NCBI RefSeq assembly: GCF_027111315.2
Contig: NZ_CP114289.2
Location: 868,001 to 932,000 of the forward strand
DNA: 64,000 bases
Source of the DNA: Flavobacterium limnophilum
GTDB taxonomy: Bacteria > Bacteroidota > Bacteroidia > Flavobacteriales > Flavobacteriaceae
Direction of reading: 5' to 3'
A program made the translations under genes and the position numbers. This document shows positions 28,507 to 37,702 of the stretch, piece after piece. Position 1 is the first letter of the stretch; each line of letters opens with the position of its first letter. The notes beneath the pieces are model-generated. The model was not told where the DNA came from. It was given only the letters and a program-made list of their open reading frames with translations, and made no database searches.

Positions 28507-29544
28507 ATGCGAAAACAATTCGGGGCAAGACCTTCAAAACTAGAATTAGAAAGTTACTCTAAATCGCCTAATTGGAACGGTAAAATTTTCGAAAACCTGG
28601 AAAAAACTACTATGGAATTTTCGTTGACCAACCTTCGTAAATTTTTGCACAAACAATTTTGTGAAAAAATAGGGCGAGAACCGTTAAAACCATTGTCCAT
28701 TTTGCCATTCAATGCTGAAACTTTCGAATCGGAAAATAATTCCATGAAAAGTATTTGGTATGGGCATTCGGCAATTCTAATGCGATTGAATCATGCAACT
28801 ATTCTAATCGACCCAATGTTTGGTCCAGATGCGGCACCCATTGCCCCGTTTAAGGTAAAGCGTTTCAGTGAGGCAACTTTAGGTTTGATCGATGAATTTC
28901 CTGAAATAGACTTGGTGCTGATTTCGCACGACCATTACGATCATTTGGATTATGAGAGTATCCTGAAACTTAAAGACAAAACGAAGCAATTTTATGTGGC
29001 TTTAGGCGTAAAAAGACATTTGGTTTCTTGGGGAATCAATCCAGAAAAAATCACCGAATTTAATTGGTGGGAGGAATCCCTTTTCGAAAATATTAAAATC
29101 ACTTTTACGCCAACCCGCCATTTTTCGGGTAGGGGAATGACCGATAGAGCCAAATCACTTTGGGGAGGTTGGGCGTTAAAAACGGAAGAAGAAAACATTT
29201 GGTTTAGCGGCGATAGTGGCTATGGGACTCATTTTGCAGAAATTGGCAACCGCTTGGGGCCATTCGATTTTGCTTTTATGGAATGTGGGCAATACAACGA
29301 AAATTGGCATCAAATACACATGTATCCTGAGGAAAGCATACAGGCTTCAATAGATGCAAAAGTTAAAAATAGGATGCCGGTTCATTGGGCTGGATTTGCC
29401 TTGGCGCAACATTCGTGGAAAGAACCGGTAGAGCGATTTGTTGAAAAAGCAGCTAGTGAAAACCTGAATTTTATTGTTCCTGAAATAGGGGTGATAGTCA
29501 CTGCCAAAACTACCAAATACTCAAAATGGTGGGAGAGTCATTAG
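28507..29544 (+). CDS. MBL-fold metallohydrolase, UlaG/NAPE-PLD-like
   Basis: The 345-residue protein contains the metal motif SHDHYDHLD (HxHxDH) near residue 143, a later GDSGYGTHF, and HWAGFALAQHSWKEP near the end that would supply the final His. The pattern PARHFSGRG-like TPTRHFSGRGMTDRAKSLWGGW is typical of the NAPE-PLD/RomA branch. These hydrolyse phosphodiesters or lactones. It stands alone on the + strand before the RNA-repair island. Substrate unknown. Confidence 0.87.
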   Translation: MRKQFGARPSKLELESYSKSPNWNGKIFENLEKTTMEFSLTNLRKFLHKQFCEKIGREPLKPLSILPFNAETFESENNSMKSIWYGHSAILMRLNHATILIDPMFGPDAAPIAPFKVKRFSEATLGLIDEFPEIDLVLISHDHYDHLDYESILKLKDKTKQFYVALGVKRHLVSWGINPEKITEFNWWEESLFENIKITFTPTRHFSGRGMTDRAKSLWGGWALKTEEENIWFSGDSGYGTHFAEIGNRLGPFDFAFMECGQYNENWHQIHMYPEESIQASIDAKVKNRMPVHWAGFALAQHSWKEPVERFVEKAASENLNFIVPEIGVIVTAKTTKYSKWWESH

Positions 29545-29606
29545 TTTTTTGACTTTCAAAAATAAATGATTTGCTAATTTGCGGTAAATAAATGCAACTT
29601 GTTTTG

Positions 29607-30626
29607 CTACAAATCCTCTTTATAACGCGCTAAACTTTTATCAATAATACTGCGCATGCGGTTGCGCATTCGTTCCGGTTTTAAAACCTCTAGTCCGTTG
29701 CCGAAACCCAAAAGAAGTCGGTCTAATTCATAATTTTCAATCAGTAATAAATGAATAATAATACTGCCGTCTTCATTGGTTTTTATTAGTCGTTGGGTGT
29801 TGTGTAACGGTTTTGTGATGACATAAGGCGCATTTACGGCATCAATCCACAATTCAATTTTTCGAGGTTGCAAACCAATATTTACTGTGACTCCAACTAC
29901 ATTTTTATAATAAGCATCGGCATTAAAATCATCTTCTAAAAACGGTAAATTAAAATCATAATCAATCCGCATAATTCGGTCTAGAGCCAAATTCCGAATC
30001 GGTTGACTTTTTTTCGTCTTCCCAATCAAAAACCAACGATTATTGAATTCCTTTAAAATAAAAGGATGAAAAGGAAACTGCTTTTCTTCTCTGGAATTGA
30101 ATGATTTATAGGTAATTACCAAAACCACTTTCTTGATAATCGCCTGGTAAATTTCGTCCAAAAAGTGCAATCCTTTTAGATTTTCGTTTTTATCCAAATG
30201 AATTACGGGTTTCGAATTCGATTTTTCGGCATAGATTTTATCTTCCAATCGCTGTAAAATATCCGAAACATCGCTAAACAACGAAAAATCCTTAAACTGT
30301 TTCAACATCGAAACCGTCTCGGTCAAAACATTCATGTCGGTTTCCGTCAGCGGAATAGCAGTGATTGAAAAACCATCGTCTTCATATTTGTAAAACTTCT
30401 TGTCATACACCACAATCGGCGCATTATAACCCAATTTTTCACTCCGCATCATTTGAATATCGGATTGAATGGTACGTTTGCTAACCGGACTTTCTTTCCC
30501 TTCATATTCATGTAAAGCATCGCTTACCGCCGCAATTAAATCTTCCAAAGTCCAAGTTCGATACTGGTTTTGCAAACATTTATCAATGGTTTTATAGCGA
30601 ATAAGGGCATTTTTGTTCAACGACAT
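29607..30626 (-). CDS. WYL-domain transcriptional regulator (YafY-like)
   Basis: The 339-residue protein has an N-terminal winged helix-turn-helix (about 1-90, RTWTLEDLIAAVSDALHEYEG and SKRTIQSDIQMMRS), then a WYL domain (about 155-235, with YKSFNSREEKQFPFHPFILKEFNNRWFLIG) and the C-terminal WCX extension. WYL domains bind nucleic-acid or nucleotide ligands and often control defence and stress genes. It is divergent from rtcB across 317 bp containing an inverted repeat. It is the best candidate for the regulator of the island, by position only. Confidence 0.88.
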   Translation of the reverse strand: MSLNKNALIRYKTIDKCLQNQYRTWTLEDLIAAVSDALHEYEGKESPVSKRTIQSDIQMMRSEKLGYNAPIVVYDKKFYKYEDDGFSITAIPLTETDMNVLTETVSMLKQFKDFSLFSDVSDILQRLEDKIYAEKSNSKPVIHLDKNENLKGLHFLDEIYQAIIKKVVLVITYKSFNSREEKQFPFHPFILKEFNNRWFLIGKTKKSQPIRNLALDRIMRIDYDFNLPFLEDDFNADAYYKNVVGVTVNIGLQPRKIELWIDAVNAPYVITKPLHNTQRLIKTNEDGSIIIHLLLIENYELDRLLLGFGNGLEVLKPERMRNRMRSIIDKSLARYKEDL

Positions 30627-30686
30627 AGTCTAATTTTATTTAATAGATACACTATTGTTTGTCTAAGGTCAACAAGGCTATGGGTT

Positions 30687-30827
30687 CGTCAGTTCGAGTG
30701 ATTTTTAAAGCAAGGCAAATGTTGATGCAATGGAAAGAACGTTATGCTTTAAAAATTGTATCGAGAACCATTGTTTTTATAAAGCTTCTCGATACATCCC
30801 GATAAAATCGGGACACTCGAAGTGACG
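30687..30827. repeat. MITE-like palindromic intergenic repeat, about 141 bp
   Basis: CGTCAGTTCGAGTG at 30687-30700 and CACTCGAAGTGACG at 30814-30827 are imperfect terminal inverted repeats (one mismatch in 14). Inside are a pair TTTTTAAAGC/GCTTTAAAAA and a small hairpin TCCCGATAAAATCGGGA at 30797-30813. No gene fits within. Similar TCTCGATACATCCCGAT text is familiar from other flavobacterial intergenic regions. Confidence 0.65.
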
Positions 30828-30882
30828 ACAAAAAAGAACTTGCAAGGTTCCATAAAAAACCAAAAGTAAATAAATATTTCCA

Positions 30883-30903
30883 CTACGCAGAATAATTGCG
30901 TAG
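30883..30903. promoter_or_regulatory. inverted repeat operator candidate upstream of rtcB
   Basis: CTACGCA (30883-30889), a 7-nt spacer, and TGCGTAG (30897-30903) form a perfect 7-bp inverted repeat. A closely similar element occurs at 43321-43340 before the tRNA-like RNA. A TTTG box lies at 30916-30919, and the rtcB ATG is 41 bases downstream of the repeat. It is probably the binding site of the WYL regulator or another activator. The site is seen; the protein is inferred. Confidence 0.6.
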
Positions 30904-30943
30904 AAACATAAAATCTTTGTACCATCAAAAAAAATAAAACAAA

Positions 30944-32365
30944 ATGGAAACACAAATCAACGGATTTGAATTAATGGAATTAGGATTTCCGCAAGGCGAA
31001 ATCATTGGAATCGCATTAAAAATAAACAGAAAAAGAAACGGCTTCAAACGTGAACAAATGCTAACCCATTTCAAAAACGTATTGGAAACCCCAGAAAATT
31101 ATGTTGAAGATACCATTTTCAGTCCATTAGCCCTTGCACTCATCGAAAAAGCAAATGAAAAACCAGAAGATTTCATCGCTTTGAATCCCAACCCAAAGAC
31201 CTATTCTGCTTATGGCTTGGAGCATATTGAGGAAGGAGCCAGAAAACAAATGGAAGTGGCAATGCAATTGCCCGTAACGGTCGCAGGAGCTTTAATGCCC
31301 GATGCGCACCAAGGCTATGGCTTGCCCATTGGTGGAGTTTTAGCAACCAAAAACGCTATTATTCCCTATGGAGTTGGAGTGGATATTGGCTGCCGAATGG
31401 CCTTGTCCATTTACGATATTCCCGAAGGATTCTATTACGAGAACGAAGCCAAATTCAAAAGGGAATTGGTGGCTCATACCAAGTTTGGAGCAGGTCACGG
31501 TTTTCACGGACAATACAAATCGGATCACGCGGTTTTGGAAAACGATAGTTTCAACAGCAACGCTTTGGTCAAGAATTTAAAAGACAAAGCTTGGTCTCAA
31601 TTGGGTTCCTCTGGTGGAGGCAATCACTTTGTCGAATTCGGAATTATGGAATTCACCCAAGACGATGCCGTTTTGAACATCCCAAAGGGAAACTATGTAG
31701 CTTTGTTGACGCATTCCGGTTCAAGAGGTTTTGGCGCTACAGTGGCGGGACATTATACCAAAATAGCCAAAGACGTTTGTAAATTACCCGATGCCGCCAG
31801 AAACTTGGCTTATTTGGATATGAATTCGCAGTTGGGACAAGAATATTGGATAGCGATGAACTTGGCGGGCGATTATGCTTCGGCTTGTCACGAGATTATT
31901 CACGTCAAAATGCAAAAAGCATTGGGTGCAACGGTGTTGGCCAAAGTAGAAAACCATCACAACTTTGCTTGGAAAGAAATCTGGAACGGCGAGGAAGTTA
32001 TCGTGCACAGAAAAGGAGCTACACCAGCAGGAAAAGGCGTGATGGGAATCATCCCGGGAAGTATGACTGCACCCGGATTTTTGGTGAGAGGAAAAGGCAA
32101 AGAAAATGCCATAAACTCGGCTTCACACGGAGCAGGAAGACAAATGAGCCGAACCCAAGCCCTAAAAACCATTACCCAAAACGAAATGCAAACTATCTTG
32201 AAAGATCACGGGGTAACCCTTATTGGCGCAGGATTAGACGAAGCCCCAATGGCGTACAAAGACATTAACCAAGTGATGGCTGCCCAACAAGAATTAGTAG
32301 ATGTCGTGGCAAAGTTCACCCCCAAAATGGTAAGAATGGCCGATGACGGAAGTCGAGAAGATTAG
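30944..32365 (+). CDS. rtcB: RtcB family RNA-splicing/repair ligase
   Basis: The 473-residue protein has the RtcB motifs in order: DAHQGYGLPIGG, YGVGVDIGC (Mn ligands), KFGAGHG, SSGGGNHFVEF, LTHSGSRGFG, NHHNFAW, and SHGAGRQMSR with the guanylated His near residue 395. RtcB joins 2',3'-cyclic phosphate or 3'-phosphate RNA ends to 5'-OH ends using GTP and Mn2+. It is therefore suited to healing tRNAs cut by anticodon nucleases. No archease or RtcA gene is adjacent. It heads the island and is followed by two nucleotidyltransferases. A longer-than-E. coli length is normal for this branch. Confidence 0.96.
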   Translation: METQINGFELMELGFPQGEIIGIALKINRKRNGFKREQMLTHFKNVLETPENYVEDTIFSPLALALIEKANEKPEDFIALNPNPKTYSAYGLEHIEEGARKQMEVAMQLPVTVAGALMPDAHQGYGLPIGGVLATKNAIIPYGVGVDIGCRMALSIYDIPEGFYYENEAKFKRELVAHTKFGAGHGFHGQYKSDHAVLENDSFNSNALVKNLKDKAWSQLGSSGGGNHFVEFGIMEFTQDDAVLNIPKGNYVALLTHSGSRGFGATVAGHYTKIAKDVCKLPDAARNLAYLDMNSQLGQEYWIAMNLAGDYASACHEIIHVKMQKALGATVLAKVENHHNFAWKEIWNGEEVIVHRKGATPAGKGVMGIIPGSMTAPGFLVRGKGKENAINSASHGAGRQMSRTQALKTITQNEMQTILKDHGVTLIGAGLDEAPMAYKDINQVMAAQQELVDVVAKFTPKMVRMADDGSRED

Positions 32366-32372
32366 TATCACC

Positions 32373-32405
32373 AAACCTGACAGGTTTCAAAAACCTGTCA
32401 GGTTT
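32373..32405. terminator. 15-bp palindromic hairpin after rtcB
   Basis: AAACCTGACAGGTTT (32373-32387), CAA, AAACCTGTCAGGTTT (32391-32405) is a perfect stem. Each arm is itself palindromic (AAACCTG-N-CAGGTTT). It may terminate rtcB. Text of this kind is a known dispersed palindrome in flavobacteria, so copy number should be checked. Confidence 0.7.
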
Positions 32406-32419
32406 ATTATCCAAAAAAT

Positions 32420-32436
32420 GGAGGTTCAAATCCTCC
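32420..32436 (+). ncRNA. orphan T-arm-like hairpin
   Basis: GGAGG-TTCAAAT-CCTCC is a 5-bp stem with a 7-nt loop whose TTCAA core matches a canonical tRNA T-loop. No acceptor stem or D-arm partner is evident around it. Two more T-arm-like hairpins occur at 43535-43551 and 43599-43615 in the same island. Possibly a tRNA relic or part of a regulatory RNA between rtcB and the nucleotidyltransferase gene. Confidence 0.4.
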
Positions 32437-32557
32437 CGAAGCGACAGTAAGTCTTAGTAGTTTAAATTGGGAAAACAGTTGGATTTTTAATGACTACAAA
32501 TTCATTATACTATTTAATGTTTTGTGGTTTTTTATTTACTAAATTTGAAAATACATT

Positions 32558-33304
32558 ATGGAAAAGAAAATACTAGAAAAACTACAAGAAATAGAGAAAA
32601 GCAAGAAGGTAGAAATCCTTTTTGCTGTCGAATCAGGAAGTCGTGCTTGGGGATTTGCTTCTCCAGACAGTGATTATGATATTCGATTTATATACAAACA
32701 CGATTTGAACTATTACCTTTCACTTTGGGAAAAACCCGATGTAATTGAGTTTATGACCCAAGACGATTTGGATGGTTCGGGATGGGATTTACGGAAAACC
32801 GTAAAATTATTAGCCAAATCCAATGCACCTTTGCTGGAGTGGTTATACTCGCCTGTGGTGTATTATGAAAACGAAGCTTTTGCCAATACAATGCGAAATT
32901 TAGCAAAAGATTGTTTTTCGCCCATAGCCTGTTTGCACCATTATTTGGGAACCACCAAAAATTTCATAGACTTATGCCAAGCCGAAGAAGTAAAACTGAA
33001 AAGCTATTTCTATGCCTTGCGCACCGCCTTAGCCGGAAAATGGATAATAGAAAAAAATACATTTCCGCCAGTGGATTTTATGGAATTATTGCCTATTGCA
33101 CCACCACACATACAAGAAAAAGTAATAGAACTAATGACCATAAAAGCCAATCAAGACGAAAAATACTTGCACCCGAAAGAGGAATTGATTACTGATTTTT
33201 TGTTGGAAACAGTACAATTTAACCAGAAGGAGGCAAATGGTTTAGTTAGTGGGAAGAAGATGGCGTTGGAGTTGGATGTTTTTTTTAGGGAGATTATAAA
33301 ATAA
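32558..33304 (+). CDS. nucleotidyltransferase domain protein, YcgL/COG3541-like
   Basis: The 248-residue protein has the polymerase-beta-type nucleotidyltransferase signature: ESGSRAWGFASPDSDYDIRFIY, that is GSRxxG followed by DxD near residues 37-40, and a helical C-terminal part. Such proteins are recurrent partners of RNA ligases in RNA-repair operons, where they may add nucleotides to RNA ends or proteins. It is the first gene after rtcB. A relative of 352 residues lies at 36597. The gap to the next gene is 12 bp. Confidence 0.83.
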   Translation: MEKKILEKLQEIEKSKKVEILFAVESGSRAWGFASPDSDYDIRFIYKHDLNYYLSLWEKPDVIEFMTQDDLDGSGWDLRKTVKLLAKSNAPLLEWLYSPVVYYENEAFANTMRNLAKDCFSPIACLHHYLGTTKNFIDLCQAEEVKLKSYFYALRTALAGKWIIEKNTFPPVDFMELLPIAPPHIQEKVIELMTIKANQDEKYLHPKEELITDFLLETVQFNQKEANGLVSGKKMALELDVFFREIIK

Positions 33305-33316
33305 ACTCATAATTAA

Positions 33317-36300
33317 ATGCACTATAATAAATTACACATATTTTCCAAAAATACAGATGCGTTTGCATCTCAAAGAGGTTATAATTACCAAACATTAATA
33401 ACGCTTGAGGCATGGGCAAATAACCTTAAAAATGTTGTAGAAGAAGATATTTTTTGTGAGTATGAAGAAGATATTTTTCATAAAAACAAATTTGATAATT
33501 CAGTTAAATTCCGTCAAATTAAACTTTATTCAAGTAATTTCTCGTTTAAAAGCGAAGAGATAATTAAGTGTATTGCGCATTTTTTTATGCTTCATGTCAA
33601 ATCAGAATATTACTCATTTGATAAAGAATTTGTATTTGAAACTAATTCAAATATAGCAAAAGCCTATTCAAACAATGAAGCGGATTTATTGAGAGAATGG
33701 TTTGATAATCAAGAAAGTTTAAATGAAGAGCGGCTTCAAAGGATTTCGCAAAAAGTTAAAGAAATAGTAACTACCTACATAAAAGACCAGAAGAAAACAA
33801 TAACAAAAGATGATAATGAAGAAATAGTAAAAGAGGCAATTTCTGTTTTTGAAAAAATTGATGATGAATTTTGGATAAGCTTTATAAAGCTTATAAAATG
33901 GAAATTCTTAAATGAAGAATCTGATGTTGAATTTGAAAATGCAAAATCGAGAATCGAAAACGTCTTAATTGATTTAGATTATAAAATTGATAATGATAAT
34001 ATAAAGCAAGTTTTTGGGGTTCTATTGGAGAGAGTCTTCACAAAAGCGTCTCAAGAAAAACACGATGATAGAAAACTTACAACAAGAGATTTAGATTTAT
34101 TGATATTAGATATAGGAAATGAAGAAGATAAATGGTATTCAAGAAAATATGAATATTACAGCAAGTTCGAAAAAATTGATGATTTTAGAATTGGAGAATT
34201 TTATGAAATAATTGATTTAGTAAATTATTGTAGAAGGAAAAAGTATCTAATAAGGCATAAAGAAATTTGGAATAAGTTACTTGATTTCTATGTTAATGAT
34301 AATAACCTACAAGAAATTTATAAAAGAAAAGCTATCTACGAATTAATTTTTCTAAATAATGAATTTCACGAAGTTGATTATGAAAATCTCTCAAATAGGC
34401 AACGTCCTACAGGGAATTTAGCAGGTTTTGAAGAAGCTATTAGATATTATTTTAGAAATATTAATTCTCTAAAAAACATTGATGATTTAGAATATTGTCA
34501 AACTATTTTAAATCTCATAATGCCCCCAGTTTTAGAAGGAAAAATATCTGTAACGAATGAAGAATTTAGAGAATGGTGTATTCAACTTTATAGGGTAATT
34601 TGTAAAGCATTAGAATTTACTGTAGATGTTAATGAAAAGTGTCACTTATTGGAGGAAAAAGGAAATTTTTTATTGCTTTCAAGTTTATTTAGGAAAAATC
34701 AAGATTTTTTAAAATGTTTTGAAGATATTTTAAACTTTATAGATGAAGCTCCTCTTTTTAAAGTATCTCAATTTGGCGATAGGATAAATAAATATATCAA
34801 ATCTTTCATCAATATTGATCCTGAAGATAAATCTGGTTTAATTAGAGAGCTAGAAGGGTTTTCAGAGAAACTCTATCCATTTGTAGAGAAAAGAGAAGGT
34901 AAAGTACGTTTGGCTCACCAACAAGTTGAAAAAGGAGTAGCTTTTTTGAAAACGTCTTATTCATTTGGCTTGTTAAAAGCGTTAGAAAGTTTTCATAAAG
35001 CAAAAGATAACTATCAACAAGCTGATACGATTGAAGGGTTTATTTTAGGACTGCTTAATATTTCTCAACTATACTCTTCATTAGGGATGAATTTTGCGGG
35101 GAAATATTATGCACTTTGCGCATTTCGAATGAGTATCAACAATGAATTTATAAAGCATACTGAAAAAAGCTTTGCTATGATGTTTTATGCTGATTATAAA
35201 AGCGGTTCTTGGTTTAATGCTTTAGAGATATATTATAAATACATATACTTGAGAGACCAATCAAACCTTGAAAATCCTGATTGCCTTGAAGAAGGAAAAA
35301 TAACTCAGAGAATGGCTTTTATATTGTATGCAATGAAAAGATTGTCCTCTCAGTTTTCCATTTTTGTAGAAAGTCAAATTAAAGCACTTGATTATATAGG
35401 AGAAGAAATTGTGAAACCAATATTCAATTCTATTAATAAAGAATTAGACACAGATGAAAAGTTTAATAAAGTGTTGAATAGAGATTTTAATGATTTCCCA
35501 TTGAATGATATAGGAAAAAATAGGACAATCGATTTTTTTGCATTAGGATGTTTGTGGAAAATTAGTTTTGAGAATAGCTTTGAAACAACTTCGGTAGCAG
35601 AAGAATTCATATCAACAATTCAAATTATTTTAACTGAAATATCACTTTATGAAGCTGACTTTCATTTATTAAAAAGTACTATTGAAGTTGAATTGGTTTT
35701 GTCAGATGTTCAAAAACCACCAGTTCAACATGATTCAAATGATATTACGAAATGGACAGTATTCATAAATCATTTTGACAATCCTAATCCTGAAAAAATA
35801 AATCAACATACAGTATATAATACAGTTTCCCTCCAATTTATCCTCAATAGAATCAGCCTCCTAAAAGAAAATGAATTCAGAACTATGTTTTTCGATTTTA
35901 TTAAAGATAGAGGTTTAGACGGAAAACAAATTACAGTAAATCTATATCAAAGGATACATAGAGATATTTACACAGTGGAGGATTTTGATTTCTCTAAAAA
36001 AACAGATTTTTTAGATATTGAATTTGACAATCTTTCAATGCCAAAGGAAAATAAGATAATGAAATGGAATGCTACTTTGAGTGAAAAATATACTTATGAA
36101 AGAGCTATCGAAGCCATTAAAAATAGATTTAATAATGTACACAATTCCATTCACATTACACTTGAAAAATTGAAGATGGATAAAGAATTTCCTGATTTTA
36201 TTAATGAGTTAAGGAAAGAAGGATGGAAAGACTGGCAAATAATTTTGAACATTTTTAATTTTATAATAAATTATAAGATTAATAAATTTGAGAAATTTGA

Positions 36301-36592
36301 CTCTGATAATCCCGAAGAAATCGCTGAATATTTCAAACTAATGTTAAGAAAGTACCATGATATGGATGAGAAAGATTGTTATGTAGAATTTCCATTGAAA
36401 GCATTTAAGACTAAGGAATTTAAAGCACAATTTAATATAAGCTTTGCCTCAATAATACAATCTTATGGCTTAGAAAGTAAATCTCATACTCCAAATTTGA
36501 ATGCAATAAAAGAGTTTATGGATATACGATTTAACTTAAAAGATGATGATTATAATGAAAACAACCCATTAAAAGACATTAAATTTATATAA
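33317..36592 (+). CDS. large protein with probable DUF4297/Cap4-like nuclease domain and helical repeats
   Basis: The 1091-residue protein begins with a compact domain (about residues 10-130: FASQRGYNYQTLITLEAW, CEYEEDIF and KFRQIKLY). The last two segments give the E/D...QxK pattern of PD-(D/E)xK nucleases of the DUF4297/dsDNA-nuclease type. The rest is long, charged and helical, with a tetratricopeptide-like stretch (KALESFHKAKDNYQQADT...) near 555-640. It is strikingly AT-rich against neighbours (12 of 60 G/C at 34201-34260 against 22 of 60 in rtcB at 31801-31860). It sits tightly between two nucleotidyltransferases. No close relative is recognised; the nuclease call is inferred. Confidence 0.6.
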   Translation: MHYNKLHIFSKNTDAFASQRGYNYQTLITLEAWANNLKNVVEEDIFCEYEEDIFHKNKFDNSVKFRQIKLYSSNFSFKSEEIIKCIAHFFMLHVKSEYYSFDKEFVFETNSNIAKAYSNNEADLLREWFDNQESLNEERLQRISQKVKEIVTTYIKDQKKTITKDDNEEIVKEAISVFEKIDDEFWISFIKLIKWKFLNEESDVEFENAKSRIENVLIDLDYKIDNDNIKQVFGVLLERVFTKASQEKHDDRKLTTRDLDLLILDIGNEEDKWYSRKYEYYSKFEKIDDFRIGEFYEIIDLVNYCRRKKYLIRHKEIWNKLLDFYVNDNNLQEIYKRKAIYELIFLNNEFHEVDYENLSNRQRPTGNLAGFEEAIRYYFRNINSLKNIDDLEYCQTILNLIMPPVLEGKISVTNEEFREWCIQLYRVICKALEFTVDVNEKCHLLEEKGNFLLLSSLFRKNQDFLKCFEDILNFIDEAPLFKVSQFGDRINKYIKSFINIDPEDKSGLIRELEGFSEKLYPFVEKREGKVRLAHQQVEKGVAFLKTSYSFGLLKALESFHKAKDNYQQADTIEGFILGLLNISQLYSSLGMNFAGKYYALCAFRMSINNEFIKHTEKSFAMMFYADYKSGSWFNALEIYYKYIYLRDQSNLENPDCLEEGKITQRMAFILYAMKRLSSQFSIFVESQIKALDYIGEEIVKPIFNSINKELDTDEKFNKVLNRDFNDFPLNDIGKNRTIDFFALGCLWKISFENSFETTSVAEEFISTIQIILTEISLYEADFHLLKSTIEVELVLSDVQKPPVQHDSNDITKWTVFINHFDNPNPEKINQHTVYNTVSLQFILNRISLLKENEFRTMFFDFIKDRGLDGKQITVNLYQRIHRDIYTVEDFDFSKKTDFLDIEFDNLSMPKENKIMKWNATLSEKYTYERAIEAIKNRFNNVHNSIHITLEKLKMDKEFPDFINELRKEGWKDWQIILNIFNFIINYKINKFEKFDSDNPEEIAEYFKLMLRKYHDMDEKDCYVEFPLKAFKTKEFKAQFNISFASIIQSYGLESKSHTPNLNAIKEFMDIRFNLKDDDYNENNPLKDIKFI

Positions 36593-36596
36593 TTCG

Positions 36597-37655
36597 ATGA
36601 CTATCCAAAACCTAAAATCCCAAAACCTAATCCTTTTCGAAGTTATTTCGGGAAGTAAATCCTTTGGCTTAGATACACCAACTTCAGATACGGACATCAA
36701 AGGCGTGTATTATTTACCTAAAGAAAAATTCTTTGGGCTCGATTATATTCCGCAAATAAGTAATGAAACCAATGATGAGGTGTATTATGAAATAGGTCGT
36801 TTTGTAGAATTGTTGCTCAAAAACAATCCTAATATACTGGAGATTTTGGCATCGCCAGAAGATTGTGTTTTGTATAAACATCCGTTAATGGAGCGTTTGA
36901 AGATAGAAGATTTCTTGTCTAAATTGTGCAAAGATGCTTTTGCAGGTTATGCCGTCACCCAAATCAAAAAGGCAAGGGGATTGAAAAAGAAAATTGTCAA
37001 CCCAATGGAAAAGCAAAAGAAAACCCTGTTGGATTTTTGTTACGTCGTGCAAGGCTATGATTCGGTTACACTTTCGCAATGGTTGGCAGCAAAAGCTTTC
37101 GTTCAGGAACGTTGTGGTTTAATCAATATGCCTAATTCTAAAGGGATGTATGCACTGTTTTATGACCAAAACAACACTTTGGGTTATCGTGGTATTATTA
37201 AAAACGAAAATTCCAATGAAGTGTCCTTGTCGTCAATCCCAAAAGGAGAAAAAGAAGTGGCTTATTTGTCTTGCAATCAAGATGGTTATTCGAAATATTG
37301 CAAAGAATATAAAGAATACTGGGATTGGATGGAGAAACGTAATGAAGAACGCTATAATACAAATCAGCAACACGGCAAGAATTACGACAGCAAAAATATG
37401 ATGCACACCATCCGATTATTGCAAACCGCTGAAAAAATTCTATCAACCGGAAAATTAAATATCAGAGTTTCAAATCGGGAGGAATTACTCGACATAAAAG
37501 CTGGAAATAAAGAATATGATGATTTACTCGAAATGGCAGATAATTTAATCGAATCCATTGAAAATCATTGTGAAACTTCTTACTTGCCTGAAAGCCCCAA
37601 TGTTGAAAAAGCTATTGAAAATTTAATACAGATACGAGAAGATTTGTATAAATAA
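36597..37655 (+). CDS. nucleotidyltransferase-superfamily protein, YcgL-like, 352 residues
   Basis: The N-terminus reads EVISGSKSFGLDTPTSDTDIKGVYYLPKEKFFGL, that is GSxxxG with DTD, the polymerase-beta fold active site. The helical body ends near IENLIQIREDLYK. It follows the preceding gene by 4 bp. It appears to be a distant relative of the nucleotidyltransferase at 32558; the two share the pattern SGS(K/R)xxG and S-D-x-D-I. Its substrate in RNA-end or protein modification is unknown. Both enzymes probably act with RtcB. Confidence 0.83.
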   Translation: MTIQNLKSQNLILFEVISGSKSFGLDTPTSDTDIKGVYYLPKEKFFGLDYIPQISNETNDEVYYEIGRFVELLLKNNPNILEILASPEDCVLYKHPLMERLKIEDFLSKLCKDAFAGYAVTQIKKARGLKKKIVNPMEKQKKTLLDFCYVVQGYDSVTLSQWLAAKAFVQERCGLINMPNSKGMYALFYDQNNTLGYRGIIKNENSNEVSLSSIPKGEKEVAYLSCNQDGYSKYCKEYKEYWDWMEKRNEERYNTNQQHGKNYDSKNMMHTIRLLQTAEKILSTGKLNIRVSNREELLDIKAGNKEYDDLLEMADNLIESIENHCETSYLPESPNVEKAIENLIQIREDLYK

Positions 37656-37702
37656 TTTACTACATTGTATGCCGTTTCACAAACCTTTCTCATTCTCTAA
37701 AA

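Noticed and set aside
30881..30903. sigma-54 promoter of rtcB as in Proteobacteria
   Set aside because: The TTGC element is present but the GG at -24 with 10-bp spacing to GC is missing; the inverted repeat and TTTG box explain the site better.
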